A stretch of DNA of 64,000 nt from Pseudomonadota bacterium (GTDB lineage: Bacteria > Pseudomonadota > Alphaproteobacteria > Micropepsales > Micropepsaceae). The notes beneath the pieces are model-generated. The model was given only the letters and a program-made list of their open reading frames with translations, had not been told where the DNA came from and did no database searches. Below are positions 8,646-19,900 of this stretch, one piece after another (the first letter of the stretch is position 1; every line of letters starts with the position of its first letter). The stretch covers positions 1-64,000 of the forward strand of contig JAJZDZ010000004.1 of the NCBI GenBank assembly GCA_021851325.1, given 5' to 3'. The translations under genes were made by a program, and so were the position numbers.

Positions 8646-10550
8646 ATGGCGAAAGACTTGTTTGACATTCCAGCGGGGCCACCCGAAGCCATTTTGGGGT
8701 CAGCACGCTTCATTCTCGAAAATACCCTGGACTGCGTCGCCGCAGTGGATCCCACATGGCGTTTTACTTTTCTCAATAAGCGAGCACGCCGGATTATTGC
8801 TGGCGAACGCGACCTTGTTGGCCAAGTATTCTGGGATGTATTTCCACAAGCTGTGGAGCACAAGCTTGGTCAAACCTTTCGTCAGACAATGGCGGACGGC
8901 ATTGCCCGAGAGGTGGAAGCTTACTATGCCCCCATGGATCAGTGGTTCGCATGCCGAACCGTTCGCACACCTGAAGGTCTAATTACCTTTTTCCGCGTGA
9001 CCACCGCAGACCGCGAGCGCGATACTGCCCTCAAAACCACCGAAGCCCGGCTACAGTCCATTTTCACCAATCTCAATGTCGGCCTTACCATTCTCAACGG
9101 CGAGGGCGTCATCTTGGATGCAAACCGGGCAGCCGAACATATCCTCGGCTTTCCCCGCCATGAACTATGCGGCATGTCCGTCGACAGCGCTGCTTGGCGT
9201 GCCGTTGATGCCAATGGCAGGGAACTGGCCGGGCGAGAATTTCCTGCCATGGTTGCACTGCGCACGGGCTCTGTTGTTCGTCAATTCGTGATGGGTGTTT
9301 ACAACCCCGAGCGTGCCCAGAAACGCTGGCTTTCCATTGATGCCTGCCCAATCCGTGTCTTTCCGGACGCCGCTCCGTCCCATGTATACGTTATCCTGTC
9401 TGACATTACGGAACGGCAGGAAGAAGAGCGGGAACTCAAACTCAGTCGTTTATTCATGGCGATGGCTCAGAAAGTCACGTCGATCGGCAGCGCTGCAATC
9501 GACTTCAGAACCGGAAAATGGAACTGGTCTGAGGAAACCTGTCGTATCTATGGTGTCGACCCGCACAGCTTCGTGCCAAGTGCCGCCTCGCTTTCAGCCC
9601 TTGTTCACCCCGACGACCGCAAAGCGCTGCTTTCCGCCCCTGAACTTGCCCGGACAGGCATTACCCCACCTCCGATTGAATACCGTATCCGGCGCACGGA
9701 CGGACAGGAACGCCTGTTGAGGCGCGAGGCGGTTCTGATCCATGACGATGACGGGCAGGTCATCGGAATCGTGGGAACAGTCCAGGATGTTACCGAGATC
9801 CGCGCCAAAGAACGTGAAAAGGAACTTCTCCAGATACAGCTCAATCACTCCCAGCGGCTCGATGCCCTGGGAAAATTCGCCGGCGGCATCGCTCATGACC
9901 TCAACAATACGCTGGTGCCAGTGCTCGCCCTTTCCGAAGTGATCGCCAATTCCTTCTCCCCAGACGACGAACGGGTGCAACTCATCGGCATGATACGAAG
10001 TGCGGCTGAAAGAGGGCGCGATCTGCTCGGACAAGTTCTGGCTTTTACACGCAGAGACTCACCCAACAGACAGTCCATTCACCTCGACGAGTTTCTTCGC
10101 TCTGCGATGGGGCTCTTTCGTGCGAGCACTCCCAGCCCTATCGCGATCACAGTGCAAACGGTACCCATTCCACCCGTTTATGCCGACCCGTCCCAATTAC
10201 ACCAGGTACTCATGAATCTGCTGACCAATGCCACCCATGCAATCGGGCCACAGCCTGGTCAAATCGAGATCATCCTGAATCAGGGTCCCATGCCCGGTAC
10301 CGTAGCAATCCCCGATGAAACTACCACTTATGCCGTTCTTTCAGTTAGGGACACTGGATGTGGAATGAGCGAAGAAGTAAGCGCGAGAATATTTGAGCCA
10401 TTCTTCACCACTAAGCACGCGGGATCCGGAACCGGACTTGGTCTATCTGTCGTTCATGGCATTGTGACCGCGCATGGCGGGAGGATCGCCGTGAAGAGTG
10501 TTCCGGGGGTAGGCACCCGATTTGATATATATCTGCCCTTCGCCAAATAG
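8646..10550 (+). CDS. Multi-PAS sensor histidine kinase
   Basis: A 634-residue soluble kinase with no membrane segment. Three PAS-like domains lie at roughly 20-120, 130-255 and 270-390, the last with HPDDR and the PAC-type ending GIVGTVQDVTE. The phosphoacceptor box is GGIAHDLNNTL with His417. The ATPase domain shows the N box NLLTNATHA, G1 DTGCGM, F box FEPFFTTK and G2 GTGLGLSVV. The lack of a receiver domain and of a neighbouring response regulator makes it an orphan sensor of an unknown cytoplasmic signal. The protein family is of the NtrB-like HDLNN class. Low confidence on any link to the divergent catabolic operon. Confidence 0.93.
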   Translation: MAKDLFDIPAGPPEAILGSARFILENTLDCVAAVDPTWRFTFLNKRARRIIAGERDLVGQVFWDVFPQAVEHKLGQTFRQTMADGIAREVEAYYAPMDQWFACRTVRTPEGLITFFRVTTADRERDTALKTTEARLQSIFTNLNVGLTILNGEGVILDANRAAEHILGFPRHELCGMSVDSAAWRAVDANGRELAGREFPAMVALRTGSVVRQFVMGVYNPERAQKRWLSIDACPIRVFPDAAPSHVYVILSDITERQEEERELKLSRLFMAMAQKVTSIGSAAIDFRTGKWNWSEETCRIYGVDPHSFVPSAASLSALVHPDDRKALLSAPELARTGITPPPIEYRIRRTDGQERLLRREAVLIHDDDGQVIGIVGTVQDVTEIRAKEREKELLQIQLNHSQRLDALGKFAGGIAHDLNNTLVPVLALSEVIANSFSPDDERVQLIGMIRSAAERGRDLLGQVLAFTRRDSPNRQSIHLDEFLRSAMGLFRASTPSPIAITVQTVPIPPVYADPSQLHQVLMNLLTNATHAIGPQPGQIEIILNQGPMPGTVAIPDETTTYAVLSVRDTGCGMSEEVSARIFEPFFTTKHAGSGTGLGLSVVHGIVTAHGGRIAVKSVPGVGTRFDIYLPFAK

Positions 10551-10867
10551 TCGGAAAAGGCGGAGCTTATAGGCACCGCTGGACCTTACCTGAGCTACAC
10601 CTTGTCATAACAAATGATCATACGCGCTCAGAACAAACAGCCGATACGACAACCGGACTTACCTGGATAAGCGGACTTGAATGTCCTCCATCGCCTATTG
10701 TAAATCTTCCCCGCTCACCCCACTATGGAATATGAGCGCTTTTGAGTGCGCGGGCGCCTGATCTGAGCCTTGCGCGCATGGACGCCTCGCGGGCATTTGC
10801 GTGCCGAAGGTTTAGAACTGACGCAGCCACCTGCAGTATTCATCTGACAACTCATGTTAGTGACCGA
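10551..10867. other. Intergenic region before L,D-transpeptidase gene
   Basis: About 317 bases after the kinase stop. The L,D-transpeptidase frame extends upstream to a TTG at 10742, but the 42 extra codons would precede a clear Tat signal and are probably untranslated. No terminator with a T-run is visible after the kinase, and no firm promoter can be named. Confidence 0.35.
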
Positions 10868-11485
10868 ATGACCGGAACTTTTTCACGTCGTGCGCTTCTT
10901 GGGGGAATAACTCTGTCCCTGATGGCAGCAGGCGTTAAAGCCCATGCTTTGCATGCACCTCGGTTCAGTGAGATCAACCCCGAGTTACTGAAACGTGCTC
11001 TTGTGGCAATGCAACGTCAATCCGCGTATCTGCACGCCACAGATCGACTTGCCGTCGTCGACTTCACGCTGCCATCAAAAAGTCCGCGCATGTACCTGGT
11101 CGACCTGCACGCGCGAACCGTACGCAGTGTGCTGGTTGCACATGGACTGGGCTCTGATCCAGACTACACTGGCTGGCTGATACGCTTTTCCAATGTTCCG
11201 GGCTCGCTTGCAACCTCCGCAGGCGGCTATGTGACGGGTCCGGCGTATATAGGGGAACATGGACATTCTCTGCGTCTAGAGGGCCTGGACAAGACAAATT
11301 CCAACGCAGAGGATCGGGAGATCGTCATCCATTCCGCGTGGTATGTGAGCCAGGAGCGCGCTTTGTCCACCGGCAAGATTGGCCGCAGTGACGGATGCTT
11401 TGCGGTCGCGCAGGCCTCCCTGGAGCAGGTTCTGAACCACCTTGGAACCGGGCGCTTCCTTTATGCAGAGAAAATTGCCGCCTGA
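10868..11485 (+). CDS. Exported L,D-transpeptidase-family protein (YkuD_2 type)
   Basis: A 205-residue protein beginning with a twin-arginine signal (SRRALLGG followed by a hydrophobic stretch and an AHA cleavage region), so export to the periplasm via Tat is likely. The catalytic part has His155 in VIHSAWY and the SDGC motif with Cys177 in GRSDGCFAV, matching the murein L,D-transpeptidase catalytic family often annotated as YkuD_2. It should act on the peptidoglycan peptide or a related substrate through a cysteine acyl-enzyme. The ATG at 10868 was chosen because it puts the signal peptide at the N-terminus; a TTG at 10742 would bury it. Confidence 0.82.
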   Translation: MTGTFSRRALLGGITLSLMAAGVKAHALHAPRFSEINPELLKRALVAMQRQSAYLHATDRLAVVDFTLPSKSPRMYLVDLHARTVRSVLVAHGLGSDPDYTGWLIRFSNVPGSLATSAGGYVTGPAYIGEHGHSLRLEGLDKTNSNAEDREIVIHSAWYVSQERALSTGKIGRSDGCFAVAQASLEQVLNHLGTGRFLYAEKIAA

Positions 11486-11563
11486 GCTGACTGAAGCTGG
11501 GAGCTACGGCGCTGGACAAACTGTTCCTCCGCGCCCGCAATGTCTTTCACATCAAAGACTGAA

Positions 11564-12313
11564 TTAACCGCGCCCAACATAGGGCATACCGTTCGCCATG
11601 ATGGTCATGAAGAGTATATTGGCATCAAGAGGTAGCGCAGCCATGTGGACCACTGCTGCTGCCGCATGCTCGACATCCATTACCGGCTCGGGCGCAGTTC
11701 TGCCGTCTGCCTGCAAAACACCATGTACCATCCGTGCGGTCATGGACGTTTGAGCATTTCCAATATCGATCTGCCCACACGCAATGTTGTGCACCCTACC
11801 TTCGAGCGCAGTAGAGCGTGTCAACCCTGTCATCGCATGTTTGCTAATGGTGTACGGAGCGGGGAACGGTCGCGGGGTATGTGCTGAGATTGACCCGTTA
11901 TTGATAATACGCCCACCCTTGGGATCCTGGGCCTTCATGAGACGAATGGCTTCCTGGGTGCACAGGAACGCACCCGTGACATTCGTCGCAATTGCCCGTT
12001 CCCATTGTGCGAACGGAACATCCTCAATGGGAGCCGGCATGGTTCCGGTTCCGGCGTTATTGAAGAGTACATCGAGGCGCCCAAATTTCCTGTGTACCGC
12101 ATCAAACAGCGCCCTGACCTGCTCGGGGTTGCCGACATCGGCAGGATAGGTCATCGCCTCGGCGCCGCGCGCCCGACAGGCGGTAGCGCATTCCTCAAGT
12201 GGTTCTGGTCGACGTCCTGTCAAAACCAGTTTTGCCTTGCGATCCGCAAATGCCAGTGCAGTGGCACGCCCAATGCCAGAGCCGGATCCCGTGACCAGAA
12301 CTACCTGTTCCAT
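11564..12313 (-). CDS. Short-chain dehydrogenase/reductase
   Basis: A 249-residue classical SDR. The dinucleotide-binding [10 protein letters not shown] lies at the N-terminus, NNAGTG follows near residue 85, and the catalytic Ser and YTISK are near residues 137-155. The Arg after the first glycine motif (TGRRPE) suggests NADP preference, though this is inference. The ATG at 12313 has a GGAAG sequence just upstream; the open frame extends 15 codons further without support. It is monocistronic, its 3-prime end facing the L,D-transpeptidase gene across about 80 bases. The substrate is unknown. Confidence 0.88.
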   Translation of the reverse strand: MEQVVLVTGSGSGIGRATALAFADRKAKLVLTGRRPEPLEECATACRARGAEAMTYPADVGNPEQVRALFDAVHRKFGRLDVLFNNAGTGTMPAPIEDVPFAQWERAIATNVTGAFLCTQEAIRLMKAQDPKGGRIINNGSISAHTPRPFPAPYTISKHAMTGLTRSTALEGRVHNIACGQIDIGNAQTSMTARMVHGVLQADGRTAPEPVMDVEHAAAAVVHMAALPLDANILFMTIMANGMPYVGRG

Positions 12314-12716
12314 TCGCTTCCTTCCTGAGCTTCGACGCCTCTGATGAGTTGACCGCACTGTGCAGCTTTCCGAAGAAGGACACTAGCCGCATACCTGCGC
12401 TTGGCACAGCCTCGGCAGACATAAAGAATCAATGTTGCACCTCCACCGGTACATACCACAAGGGATCCCAGTAACGAGCGTTTAAGACTAGCACGACACC
12501 TCATTCGAAGCCATGATTGCAAGTCACCCGAGAGGCTGCGGCGAGCACGACCCTGCCATGCGTCGAATGTGAAGCTATGCCTCATGACGCCCCGAGCCAG
12601 CTCATGTCATAGTAATATCCGCCACGGGATAGGGCATACCGCAAATCTGGAATACCTTCGTTGCACTGGTCCAATGGCTGTTGTGGTCCCGCGGAGCTTG
12701 CGTACACAGGTGATAC
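12314..12716. other. Intergenic region between divergent SDR and FAD oxidoreductase genes
   Basis: About 400 bases that must hold both promoters. A minus-strand open frame of 94 codons overlaps it but has no motif or ribosome site. No palindromic operator of note was seen. Confidence 0.35.
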
Positions 12717-13850
12717 ATGTCTGAACATTTTGATGTCATCATTATTGGAGCCGGCATTGCCGGCGCGTCGCTAGCCGCCAACCTCGCCAATACTCATAGA
12801 GTAATCGTTTTGGAGCGAGAAGAATTTGCCGGGTTTCATTCTACCGGAAGATCGGCGGCTCAGTTTTCCGAAATATATGGTAACAGCACAGTAAGAGCTT
12901 TGACCCGGGCCAGCAGAAAGTTCTTCTATACTCCGCCACAAGGATTCTGCGAATCACCCTTGGTAATGCCGAGAGGTTCACTTTTCATAGCTACGCAGGA
13001 CCAGCTACGTCAGCTTACCGATTTCGCTGCCCAAAATGACGTTGGTGATTGCGTCCGCGCGGTAACTGCGAGCCAAGCCTTGCAAATGTGTCCGGTACTG
13101 CGTCCGGGTTATGTTGCCGCAGCCGTGCTCGAAGAGGCAGCCGCCGACATGGACGTGAATGCCCTGCATCAGGGATATCTTCGTCAACTTCGTCAACGCG
13201 GCGGCCGCGTGCTACTGAACGCCGAAGCCCTGGAGTTCTCCTATGCCAAGGCGATTTGGCAGGTACGTACCCACGACGCGACATTTCAGGCACCTGTGGT
13301 CGTCAATGCGGCGGGAGCCTGGGCCGACAAGGTAGCAGTCAGGGCCGGCGCCCGCCCACTAGGAATTCAGCCCTGCAGGCGCACGGCCGTGCTGGTTGAC
13401 CCACCGCCAGACATTGCAACGGCAAAATTTCCCATGGTCATAGACGTCGATGAAACCTTCTACTTCAAGCCTGATGCGGGATTGCTGTTTCTTACACCGG
13501 CAGATGAGAACCCGATCGACGCCTGTGACGTTCAACCAGAGGAAATTGACGTCGCCATAGCGATCGACCGCGTACAGCAGGCTACCACCTTACAGATTTC
13601 CCGCATTCGCAAACGCTGGGCAGGTCTGCGTTCCTTTGCGCCAGATCGGACACCCGTCATAGGGTTCGACCCATGTCTTTCCGGGTTTTTCTGGCTCGCC
13701 GGACAGGGAGGATACGGAATCCAGACAGCGCCAACGGCTGGAGCACTCGCGGCCGCACTGATTCGCCAGGACCTGCCTTCCGAACTTCGTGAACTGCCTA
13801 TCAACGAACTTTCGCCGGGTCGTGCGGCTCTCGTGGCGCCAGCTTCGTAG
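12717..13850 (+). CDS. FAD-dependent oxidoreductase, DAO/glycine oxidase-like
   Basis: A 377-residue flavoprotein of the D-amino-acid oxidase/DadA/sarcosine-oxidase superfamily. The FAD-binding GAGIAGASLAANLA is at residues 11-24, an acidic residue ending the second strand follows (LEREEF), and the closing FAD-contact GQGGYGIQTAPTAG is near residue 345. Such enzymes oxidise secondary or primary amines of amino acids using oxygen or a quinone as acceptor. AGGTGA lies four bases before the ATG. It converges on the GH15 gene with only a 32-base gap. The specific substrate cannot be assigned. Confidence 0.87.
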   Translation: MSEHFDVIIIGAGIAGASLAANLANTHRVIVLEREEFAGFHSTGRSAAQFSEIYGNSTVRALTRASRKFFYTPPQGFCESPLVMPRGSLFIATQDQLRQLTDFAAQNDVGDCVRAVTASQALQMCPVLRPGYVAAAVLEEAAADMDVNALHQGYLRQLRQRGGRVLLNAEALEFSYAKAIWQVRTHDATFQAPVVVNAAGAWADKVAVRAGARPLGIQPCRRTAVLVDPPPDIATAKFPMVIDVDETFYFKPDAGLLFLTPADENPIDACDVQPEEIDVAIAIDRVQQATTLQISRIRKRWAGLRSFAPDRTPVIGFDPCLSGFFWLAGQGGYGIQTAPTAGALAAALIRQDLPSELRELPINELSPGRAALVAPAS

Positions 13851-13882
13851 CACCGGTGACCGCGTGACGAAAAAACAGCGCT

Positions 13883-16219
13883 CTAATCTTGTTCAATAAC
13901 TTCGATCGCGTAATCCCGACCTTCCCAACGTTGCTGCTCGCTCCAAAAAAATGTGAAATCAACACGTCCATCACAGCCGAGCTCTGAGACGTCCAATTGC
14001 GCAACAAATAGGCCAAGTCCGTTTTTGTCGGTCTGCGTATCTTGAATCTTCTGCCAACCGTTTACACCCCAATGTACCAGGGCCTGGCTGCGCAGCGCTA
14101 TGTAGAGCCGCTGACCACGGATGATCTTGGCAGGCTGGTGATTGGGGCCCCAAATTACGAAATCTAATCGCGGCCGCTCGCCACCATAGCGCGCCCAGGT
14201 GGCAGCGGGCCGATCAATCGGGGCACCCGCCGCACGACTGTAGCAGAGCTTCAGAAATTCACTGTGCGCCCAAACCAAAGGCATGGCTGAGCCGCTTGGC
14301 CGCCCTGGCTCCAGACTGTAGGCACTAATGGGCGCGCTATCCCACACCTGTTCAGGTAATAGCCCTAGCGGATTTGCCATCTTTTTCATCGCCAACAGAT
14401 ATGGTTCGACATCCTCGCCATGAAGCAGGGCATGGTGTCCGCGCTCACCAACAAGCAAGGGCCAGCCTCGACCGTGACCGGTACCGTCAAACGCCTGGCC
14501 ATCGGCATGCTCGCCATAGCCATCATCATTATATCTATGCCAAACAGGCCCGCTCGGTGTTTCCGTCTTCAGAAGCGCATCGGCAGCCTTCAACGAGTCT
14601 AGGATGTAAGGATCATCGGCGCGGCGTAGTCCATAGCGCACAAGTTGCAGAAAATCGGTGGAGACCTGGGCGTTGGCCGGCAGATCTGGATCGTGAGCAC
14701 GATTCTTGATGGCGACCGGATCTGCCGGTGCGCGCCGGTGGGTTTGCGGGTCAAGCGGCACCGTGCGCATGAAATAGCCATCCGTTCCCAATTGGCGGGC
14801 CAGCTCGGACCCCCGCACAAAAGCCCATCGCTCTATCTGCGCGTTCCAGTAGTCGGCAAGCTTAAGTGCAAATTCCCGGTCTTCCGGTTCGAGGAACTGA
14901 CTACCTTCGACCAGGGCGGCAATGCTGACCGCCAGTGTGAAGGTATTGATGCCGGCATCTTCTTCCCAGCGATCCTGATGAGTGGCTGGTCCCTGACGCG
15001 AAATAAATCCAAGTGCACGTACAACCATGTCCTTTACTGGAATGTTGTGCAGTTGTCCGTGATCATGGAGCTGGGCTGCCAACAGCACCGGAAACGCAAC
15101 CTCATCCAGCTGCACGCCAGTCCAGAATGCGGTGCCACCAAGCCACTGGTTCTGAAACCAGTGACCGTCCTCCTGTTGTGTGGCGATGAGGTAGCGCAGG
15201 GTATCACGTGCATTGTGATAGGCCCCCAGCGCGACAAGGCCACCGGCGGTTTCAACCAGGTCGCGCGACCAGATCAGATGATAACCACCCCGACTTTGGC
15301 TGACGTCGCCCCATGGCACCGAAAGGCTTGCCACAGCAGCCCCGCGATAGGTGCGGTCTTCGTGAATTTTCAGCACCGAGGCAGATACCGCAAACATATC
15401 TTCTAACCCGGGCACCAGTTGTGGTGGCGTTATCCCGTCATGCCATTCCTGCCACGCTGCAACCTGCGACACCCATTCCGCGTCGAAGTCATCCATTAGG
15501 GCAGAGATCGCAAGTGTCGCGGCGGCCTGGCGGCTGGTGGCAAAGCCCAACGCTAGCCGCCCCTGCCGCCGCAATTCGCCCATCAGCGCGACGCAACCTG
15601 GACCGGCATGGTCGTAGGCCCAGCTCATTTTTCCGTTGCGGTGAAAGTCCTGCCAGCCATCACTGACACCAAAGCCGCCCGCCGATCCGCGCAGGATGAT
15701 ATCTGCGCCCTGTTTGTCCGCGCCACAGAGGGAAAGCGCAAACGGACCCTGGTCCGCCCACAACACGGTGCGCGCGCCATGACGTTCTACCGACGCCCGA
15801 TTGTCCTCCGCGTCACCACCCAGACGAGGCGCCAGGAGTGCATACGGGCGCAGTTCAGGATCGCCATCCAAGGTGTAGCGCAGCAAGATGACGTCGCGCC
15901 GCTGAGACGGGCAGATTTCCATCCGGAAGACAAAGCGCGGATGGCGGTGCTCAACGGTGACCGCGGGCACACCAGGCGCCGCGAGACGTACAGAATAGCT
16001 ATGCATCCGGCGTAGCTCGACCCAAAAACCTTGATCATCAGCAATGATGAAGCCGAGATCCCGGATTTGCGGAACATCGATACGTGGATAGTAGACCTCG
16101 GTCAGGATGCCTTCGCAGAGCGTGAACCAAAGACGCGACGATCCGAGGCTGGTGCCCACCATGTCCTTGCGTGCAGGGGCCCAGGTGGGTTTCGGGTCAG
16201 GGCTTAGAGGGGCATCCAT
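13883..16219 (-). CDS. GH15 glucoamylase-type glycoside hydrolase
   Basis: A 778-residue GH15 enzyme of the prokaryotic glucoamylase/glucodextranase type, which release glucose from the non-reducing end of alpha-glucans. Residues 1-270 form the N-terminal beta-sandwich domain; the (alpha/alpha)6 barrel follows. The general acid lies in RWEEDAGIN (about residue 420), GERGHH is near 592, and the likely base is Glu623 in LPEQVWD. A C-terminal beta domain of about 100 residues completes it. There is no signal peptide, so a cytosolic role on imported or stored oligosaccharides is likely. GGAGA seven bases upstream supports the start. No glycogen genes are adjacent. Confidence 0.92.
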   Translation of the reverse strand: MDAPLSPDPKPTWAPARKDMVGTSLGSSRLWFTLCEGILTEVYYPRIDVPQIRDLGFIIADDQGFWVELRRMHSYSVRLAAPGVPAVTVEHRHPRFVFRMEICPSQRRDVILLRYTLDGDPELRPYALLAPRLGGDAEDNRASVERHGARTVLWADQGPFALSLCGADKQGADIILRGSAGGFGVSDGWQDFHRNGKMSWAYDHAGPGCVALMGELRRQGRLALGFATSRQAAATLAISALMDDFDAEWVSQVAAWQEWHDGITPPQLVPGLEDMFAVSASVLKIHEDRTYRGAAVASLSVPWGDVSQSRGGYHLIWSRDLVETAGGLVALGAYHNARDTLRYLIATQQEDGHWFQNQWLGGTAFWTGVQLDEVAFPVLLAAQLHDHGQLHNIPVKDMVVRALGFISRQGPATHQDRWEEDAGINTFTLAVSIAALVEGSQFLEPEDREFALKLADYWNAQIERWAFVRGSELARQLGTDGYFMRTVPLDPQTHRRAPADPVAIKNRAHDPDLPANAQVSTDFLQLVRYGLRRADDPYILDSLKAADALLKTETPSGPVWHRYNDDGYGEHADGQAFDGTGHGRGWPLLVGERGHHALLHGEDVEPYLLAMKKMANPLGLLPEQVWDSAPISAYSLEPGRPSGSAMPLVWAHSEFLKLCYSRAAGAPIDRPAATWARYGGERPRLDFVIWGPNHQPAKIIRGQRLYIALRSQALVHWGVNGWQKIQDTQTDKNGLGLFVAQLDVSELGCDGRVDFTFFWSEQQRWEGRDYAIEVIEQD

Positions 16220-16951
16220 GATATCGTCTCCTGCACTGTGCTTTTGCGGCAGGTCCCCTGCCGGCCAACGGCTCAGAACCCAGCCCGGTTAATCAGGCCG
16301 AAAGACCTTTCGCCAAAATGCTCAGACGCCACCCTCCCGGCCTGAAGCTCCATGCGGGGGCACTTGAGTGTGACCTGTTCTGGGTCTCCCCGATACTGAA
16401 ACCATTTTCAGGTCAGAGATGGAAACTGGTTCTCTGCCCCTTAGGGACCGAACGCCTCCCTTGCCGTCTTCGGCTTGGTCAATACCTTCTGGATATCCGT
16501 TTGGTCGCGCACGGCGAGGCACTTTTAGGCGCCCGCACCTTGCACCCGTGGAGCCACGATGGGCTTGCCGCCTCCCACCCGCTATGTATCCGGTCCCAAA
16601 TGTGTTCACAAAATCGAGATCATCGCGCGACCGGACCCGGCCATAGGCAGGCAACTTGATCGCCACAATTCCGGGTAGCCTCGCCGCCAAGCCACCCAGA
16701 CAACGATCAGCTCGCAAGCGCAAAAAACCGTTTAAATCCGCCAGTTCCAGCACCTGCGGGGTGCCTCACAGCCGCCAATGACCGGGACAAACCCTGTATC
16801 TGGGCCTCTCCTCCCCGGACTGTAGGCAGCGTCTGCACCGCGACGGCGGCGGCCGGGCGAGATGTTCTAAGCTTGGTTTGCTTTCAGTTGGCGCATTGCA
16901 CGATTGCGCAAGGCGCGCTTACCCTCGCGCCCGCTCATTTTGGGGGTACCG
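16220..16951. other. Long intergenic region between GH15 and beta-propeller genes
   Basis: About 730 bases between divergent genes. A short hairpin, ggcagg-tcc-cctgcc at 16248-16262, lies in the probable leader of the GH15 gene. Open frames of 113-143 codons on both strands in 16318-16753 look like noise (Arg- and Gly-rich, no motif, no ribosome site). Nothing else recognised. Confidence 0.35.
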
Positions 16952-19900
16952 ATGAAGCTTGGACGATTAGCCCTTGTCGCCGCCGCTGTGACGCTGGCCG
17001 CTGGCATGGCACCTAACAATAAAGTAACATCAGCTGCGACCAGTCAAACTGCGACAGGAGCAGGCTCAAAGGCCGTGACCGCGGCTTATGGAACAAAGGA
17101 CCTCAGCCGCCACACCGGCAAGCTGGCCTTCCACTTCTTCGGCCCCATTCATGGTAACCGCGTTGCCTCGATCGCGGGCATACCGGGTAATTATACCACC
17201 TACTACGTCGGTTCTTCCGCCGGTGGCCTGTGGAAGTCCGATGATGGCGGTAACAGATTTAAGCCTATCTTTGAACGGCCAGGCGCTGCGGCGATCGGTG
17301 CGATCGCCGTTGATCCTTCCAAACCTTCAACCGTGTGGATAGGGACCGGAGAGCCTTGGGCCATCCGCAACATCGATATCGGCGGCAATGGTGTCTACAA
17401 GACCGAGGATGGCGGCAAGACCTGGCACCACATGGGGCTTACGCAGACCGGCCGCATCGCTCGTATCATTGTCGATCCCACTGACTCGAACACGGTCTTC
17501 GTCTGTGCCGAGGGGCACCTGACCAGCAAAGACCAGCAGCGCGGCGTATTTGTCACCCACAACGGCGGCAAGACCTGGACGCGTTCCCTCTTTGTCAATT
17601 CGCATACGGGCTGCTCAGGTCTGTCGATGGATGCTCATGACCACAACACTCTGGTGGCCGGCACCTGGCAGGTTGTCATGCACACTTGGGCCGAACTTAG
17701 CGGTGGCCCTGGGAGCGGCGTGTTCATCACTCACAATGGTGGCAAGACCTGGAAACGCATTGTTGGTCATGGGCTGCCGGCTTCGCCAGTCGGCAAAATC
17801 GATGTCGGCATCGCGCCTTCCAACTCCAAGCGGATCTATGCCCTCATAGAGGCCCCCAATCAGGGATCCATGTGGCGTTCCGATGACGGCGGCGTCAACT
17901 GGCATCGGGTCAGCTGGAATCGTATGCTTATCGGGCGGGCGGGCTATTACATCCGCCTTGCGATTTCTCCCCGCAACGACAACAAGGTGTATGTCGCAAG
18001 CAGCAGCTTCCTCGTCTCCAAGGATGGCGGCAAGAGCTGGCACCAAATGGACGTCGGCGGTGACAATCACGACATCTGGATCGACCCCAAGGACGCCACG
18101 CATATGGCAGAAACCAATGATGGCGGCTTTGCGATCACCACAACGGAAGGCAAGGGCTGGCATACCGTTTCTCTGCCGATCGGCGAAATGTATCACGTCG
18201 CGGTAGACGATCAGATTCCCTATTACATCTACTCCAACATGCAGGATGACTCGACGATGCGCGGCCCGGTGGATCCCATCGGTAGTACGGCCTGGGGCAT
18301 CGGGTCCCAGCAAGGCTGGGACTACGGCATGGGCGGCTGTGAAAGCGGCTTTACCGTTCCCGACGTCACCAACCCCAACATCGTCTGGGCGACTTGCTAC
18401 GGCGACGAGGTAACCCGCTGGGATGCTAAAACCCATGAGGCGCGTTCGGTAAGCCCGTGGTTCCATACGCTTGATTCAGCGCCCAACCAGACGAAGTATC
18501 GTTGTCATTGGACCGCTCCCCTGGCGATCGATCCGTTCAATCACAACATCGTCTATTTTGGTTGCCAGGTCCTCTTTGAAACCAAGGATGGGGGCCAGAG
18601 TTGGCATAAGATCAGCCCCGACCTGTCGACCCACAACCCCAAATATCTGGTGTCGTCAGGTGGCCTGATCGGCGACAATCTGGGCCAGTTCTATGGGGAA
18701 GTGATCTTTGCGATCGCGCCCTCGACCGTCCAGAAGGGGCTCATCTGGGTCGGCACCAATGACGGCAAAGTCTGGTACACGTCAGATCGTGGTGGTCACT
18801 GGACCGACGTCACCAAGAACATCGGCATGAAACCGTGGGGGACGGTGACAAGCATACAGCCGTCATTCTTCCACCCCGGCACTGCCTATGTATCGGTTGA
18901 CTATCACCTCAGTGGCGATCGTAAGCCTTACATCTACAAGACGACGGATTTCGGCAAACATTGGACGAAAATATCCAATGGCCTGCCACAAACCGGCAAC
19001 CTCGACTACGTACACGACATCTCCGAGGATCCCAATTGTGCCGGACTTTTGTTCGCTGGTACCGGCGAAGGGCTCTATTACTCGCTTGATCGTGGCGCAC
19101 ATTGGATCCATCTGGATCAGGGATTACCTCCCTCACCGGTCACCTGGACTGTGGTGCAAAAGCGCTTCCATGACCTTGTGGTGTCCACTTGGGGACGCGG
19201 AATCTATGTCCTTCCGGACATCTCCGCACTCGAGCAAATGGCGAAGGCACGAACAGACAGTGACGTCAGATTGTTTGCTCCGCTTCAGGCTTACCGCCTG
19301 CTGCGCCGACCGAAGGCCTATATCGACTTCGATCTTAAGTCTGCGCCCAAGAAGGACGTGGTACTTCAGATTGTTGACGCAAAGGGCAAGGTCATCCGCA
19401 CCATGTACCGGATCGCACATTCCGGCTTCAATCGCGTCACCTGGGACATGCGCTACGATCACCTGACCCCGGTGGTACTGCAGACAATCCCACCGGAGGA
19501 TCCCAATATCTGGAACGAAACGCGGTTCAAGGGCCGGCGTGCTCGTCCCGTTACGCATTGGGGAATGCCAGACATCGTAGCAGGTCCGCTCGCGGTGCCC
19601 GGCGCCTACACCGTGCGCCTGACGGTCGGTGGCAAGACACTGTCGGCCCCGCTTCAGATCCTGCGCGATCCTAACAGCGAGACCAATCAAGCCGGAATGG
19701 ATGCCACGCTGGCTCTGCAACTCCGTATTGCGCACGACGTCCATCACGTAGCCAACATGGTCAATCTGACGGAAGAAATGCGCGTACCGCTGCAGGCGCT
19801 GGAGAAGAAATATGCCGGCAACGTCAAGATGGAGCGGGAACTTCAGGCCATGGACAAGAAGATCCAGAAGGTCGAGTACACCTTGTTTTCGCGCTACCTC

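Noticed and set aside
14645-15406. 253-codon plus-strand frame inside the GH15 gene
   Set aside because: Shadow of a well-supported GH15 gene on the other strand; no motifs.
16322-16753. 143-codon minus-strand frame before the beta-propeller gene
   Set aside because: Arg/Gly-rich noise, no motif or ribosome site.
17615-18466. 283-codon minus-strand frame inside the beta-propeller gene
   Set aside because: Antisense shadow caused by codon bias; Asp-box motifs confirm the other strand.
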